Origin: Rhizobiales bacterium YIM 77505
GTDB taxonomy: Bacteria > Pseudomonadota > Alphaproteobacteria > Rhizobiales > Beijerinckiaceae
Reading direction: 5' to 3'
NCBI GenBank assembly: GCA_000745135.1
Contig: JQNH01000001.1
Coordinates: 1,178,001-1,242,000, forward strand
Length of the DNA: 64,000 nt
Shown: positions 63,561 through 64,000 of the stretch, in pieces
How the letters are laid out: each line of letters begins with the position of its first letter
How positions within the stretch are numbered: the stretch's first letter is position 1
Made by a program: the position numbers and the translations under genes
Notes under the pieces: generated by a model
What the model was told of the DNA's origin: nothing
Databases searched by the model: none
What the model saw: only the letters and a program-made list of their open reading frames with translations

Positions 63561-64000
63561 ATGGCCCAGGACCGACATCTCAGAGGTTCGCTCACGGCCC
63601 TCGTCACTCCCTTCCGTAACGGCGCCCTCGACGAGGAGGCGCTGCGCGCCCACGTCGATTGGCAGATCGAGAACGGGACGGACGGCCTCGTCCCGGTGGG
63701 AACGACGGGCGAGAGCCCGACGCTCACCCACGACGAGCACAAGAAAGTCGTGGAATGGTGCGTAAATGAGGCGAGGGGGCGGGTGCCGGTGGTGGCGGGC
63801 GCCGGCTCCAACAACACCGCCGAGGCGATCGATCTCGCCCGCCATGCCGAGCAGGCCGGGGCCGACGCCCTCCTCGTCGTCACCCCCTACTACAACAAGC
63901 CCTCCCAGGAGGGTCTCTATCGGCACTTCAAGGCGATCAACGACGCCGTCGGGATCCCGATCATCATCTACAACATCCCGCCGCGCTGCGTGATCGACAT
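63561..64000 (+). CDS. dapA: 4-hydroxy-tetrahydrodipicolinate synthase, N-terminal part (runs past window)
   Basis: First committed enzyme of lysine/diaminopimelate synthesis, condensing pyruvate with aspartate semialdehyde. About 146 residues are visible before the window ends. [20 protein letters not shown], then [20 protein letters not shown] with the substrate-binding TTGES motif, and [20 protein letters not shown] with a catalytic Tyr are present. The Schiff-base lysine would lie beyond the window. Start ATG 63561. Confidence 0.97.
   Translation, partial: MAQDRHLRGSLTALVTPFRNGALDEEALRAHVDWQIENGTDGLVPVGTTGESPTLTHDEHKKVVEWCVNEARGRVPVVAGAGSNNTAEAIDLARHAEQAGADALLVVTPYYNKPSQEGLYRHFKAINDAVGIPIIIYNIPPRCVID

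Overview
The window is a 64 kb stretch of GC-rich chromosome from an alphaproteobacterium, almost certainly of the order Hyphomicrobiales (Rhizobiales). The evidence is gene content: a Brucella/Rhizobium-type porin, Usg, BcsS, ExoD, an HWE-family histidine kinase, an EcfG-like sigma factor, a class I PHA synthase and an slt-dapA pair. A Methylobacteriaceae-like genus such as Microvirga is plausible, but that placement is inference. Most of the window is ordinary core and accessory chromosome with short intergenic gaps.

Layout. 1-3405: the end of a suf Fe-S assembly operon (sufS, sufT, sufA), with AMP nucleosidase and a VOC protein lodged between sufT and sufA. 3468-9986: two exported proteins of unknown role, metY, an LssY-C domain protein, a PAS/HWE sensor kinase and a CoA-binding protein. 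10186-13292 (minus): modABC molybdate transporter and an enoyl-CoA hydratase. 13425-19082: a thioesterase, the rplM-rpsI operon, a chemotaxis receptor, an ECF sigma factor and argC. 19434-24905: a fumarylacetoacetase-family hydrolase, a FadL-like porin, phaC and an IS5-family insertion sequence. 24947-32238: a lipoprotein, an alaC-like aminotransferase, hom, glpX, a GNAT protein, queA and tgt. 32246-45384: an AceE-type E1 enzyme, tRNA-Lys, an aldehyde dehydrogenase, a GST, BcsS, YdcF, isovaleryl-CoA dehydrogenase, a prolyl oligopeptidase, a GH25 lysozyme and mgtE. 45481-47229: tRNA-Leu with an eroded integration scar, a ruined integrase gene and a MarR-like gene. 47512-64000: an FAD monooxygenase, a zf-CHCC protein, groESL with a CIRCE operator, usg, exoD, a GGDEF-EAL protein, an AidB-like dehydrogenase, a porin, a BON-like protein, a hydrolase, slt and the start of dapA.

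How the genes work together. suf genes build Fe-S clusters. metY, the alaC-like gene, hom, argC and dapA serve aspartate- and glutamate-family amino acid synthesis. queA and tgt are two steps of queuosine synthesis. groES-groEL carry a CIRCE operator and so are probably HrcA-controlled. The sigma gene has an upstream match to the alphaproteobacterial general-stress promoter (GGAAC-N17-CGTT), suggesting autoregulation. A chemotaxis receptor and a porin each have the same CtrA-like site (TTAA-N7-TTTAC).

I found no obvious new multigene system: no CRISPR, toxin-antitoxin, defence island or biosynthetic cluster. The most interesting signals are small. They are a candidate transcription attenuator in front of argC, a Tgt enzyme that has lost three of its four zinc ligands, a tRNA-Leu 3'-half scar, three tandem copies of a ~148-bp palindromic intergenic repeat, and an IS element whose transposase stop codon comes from the target site.
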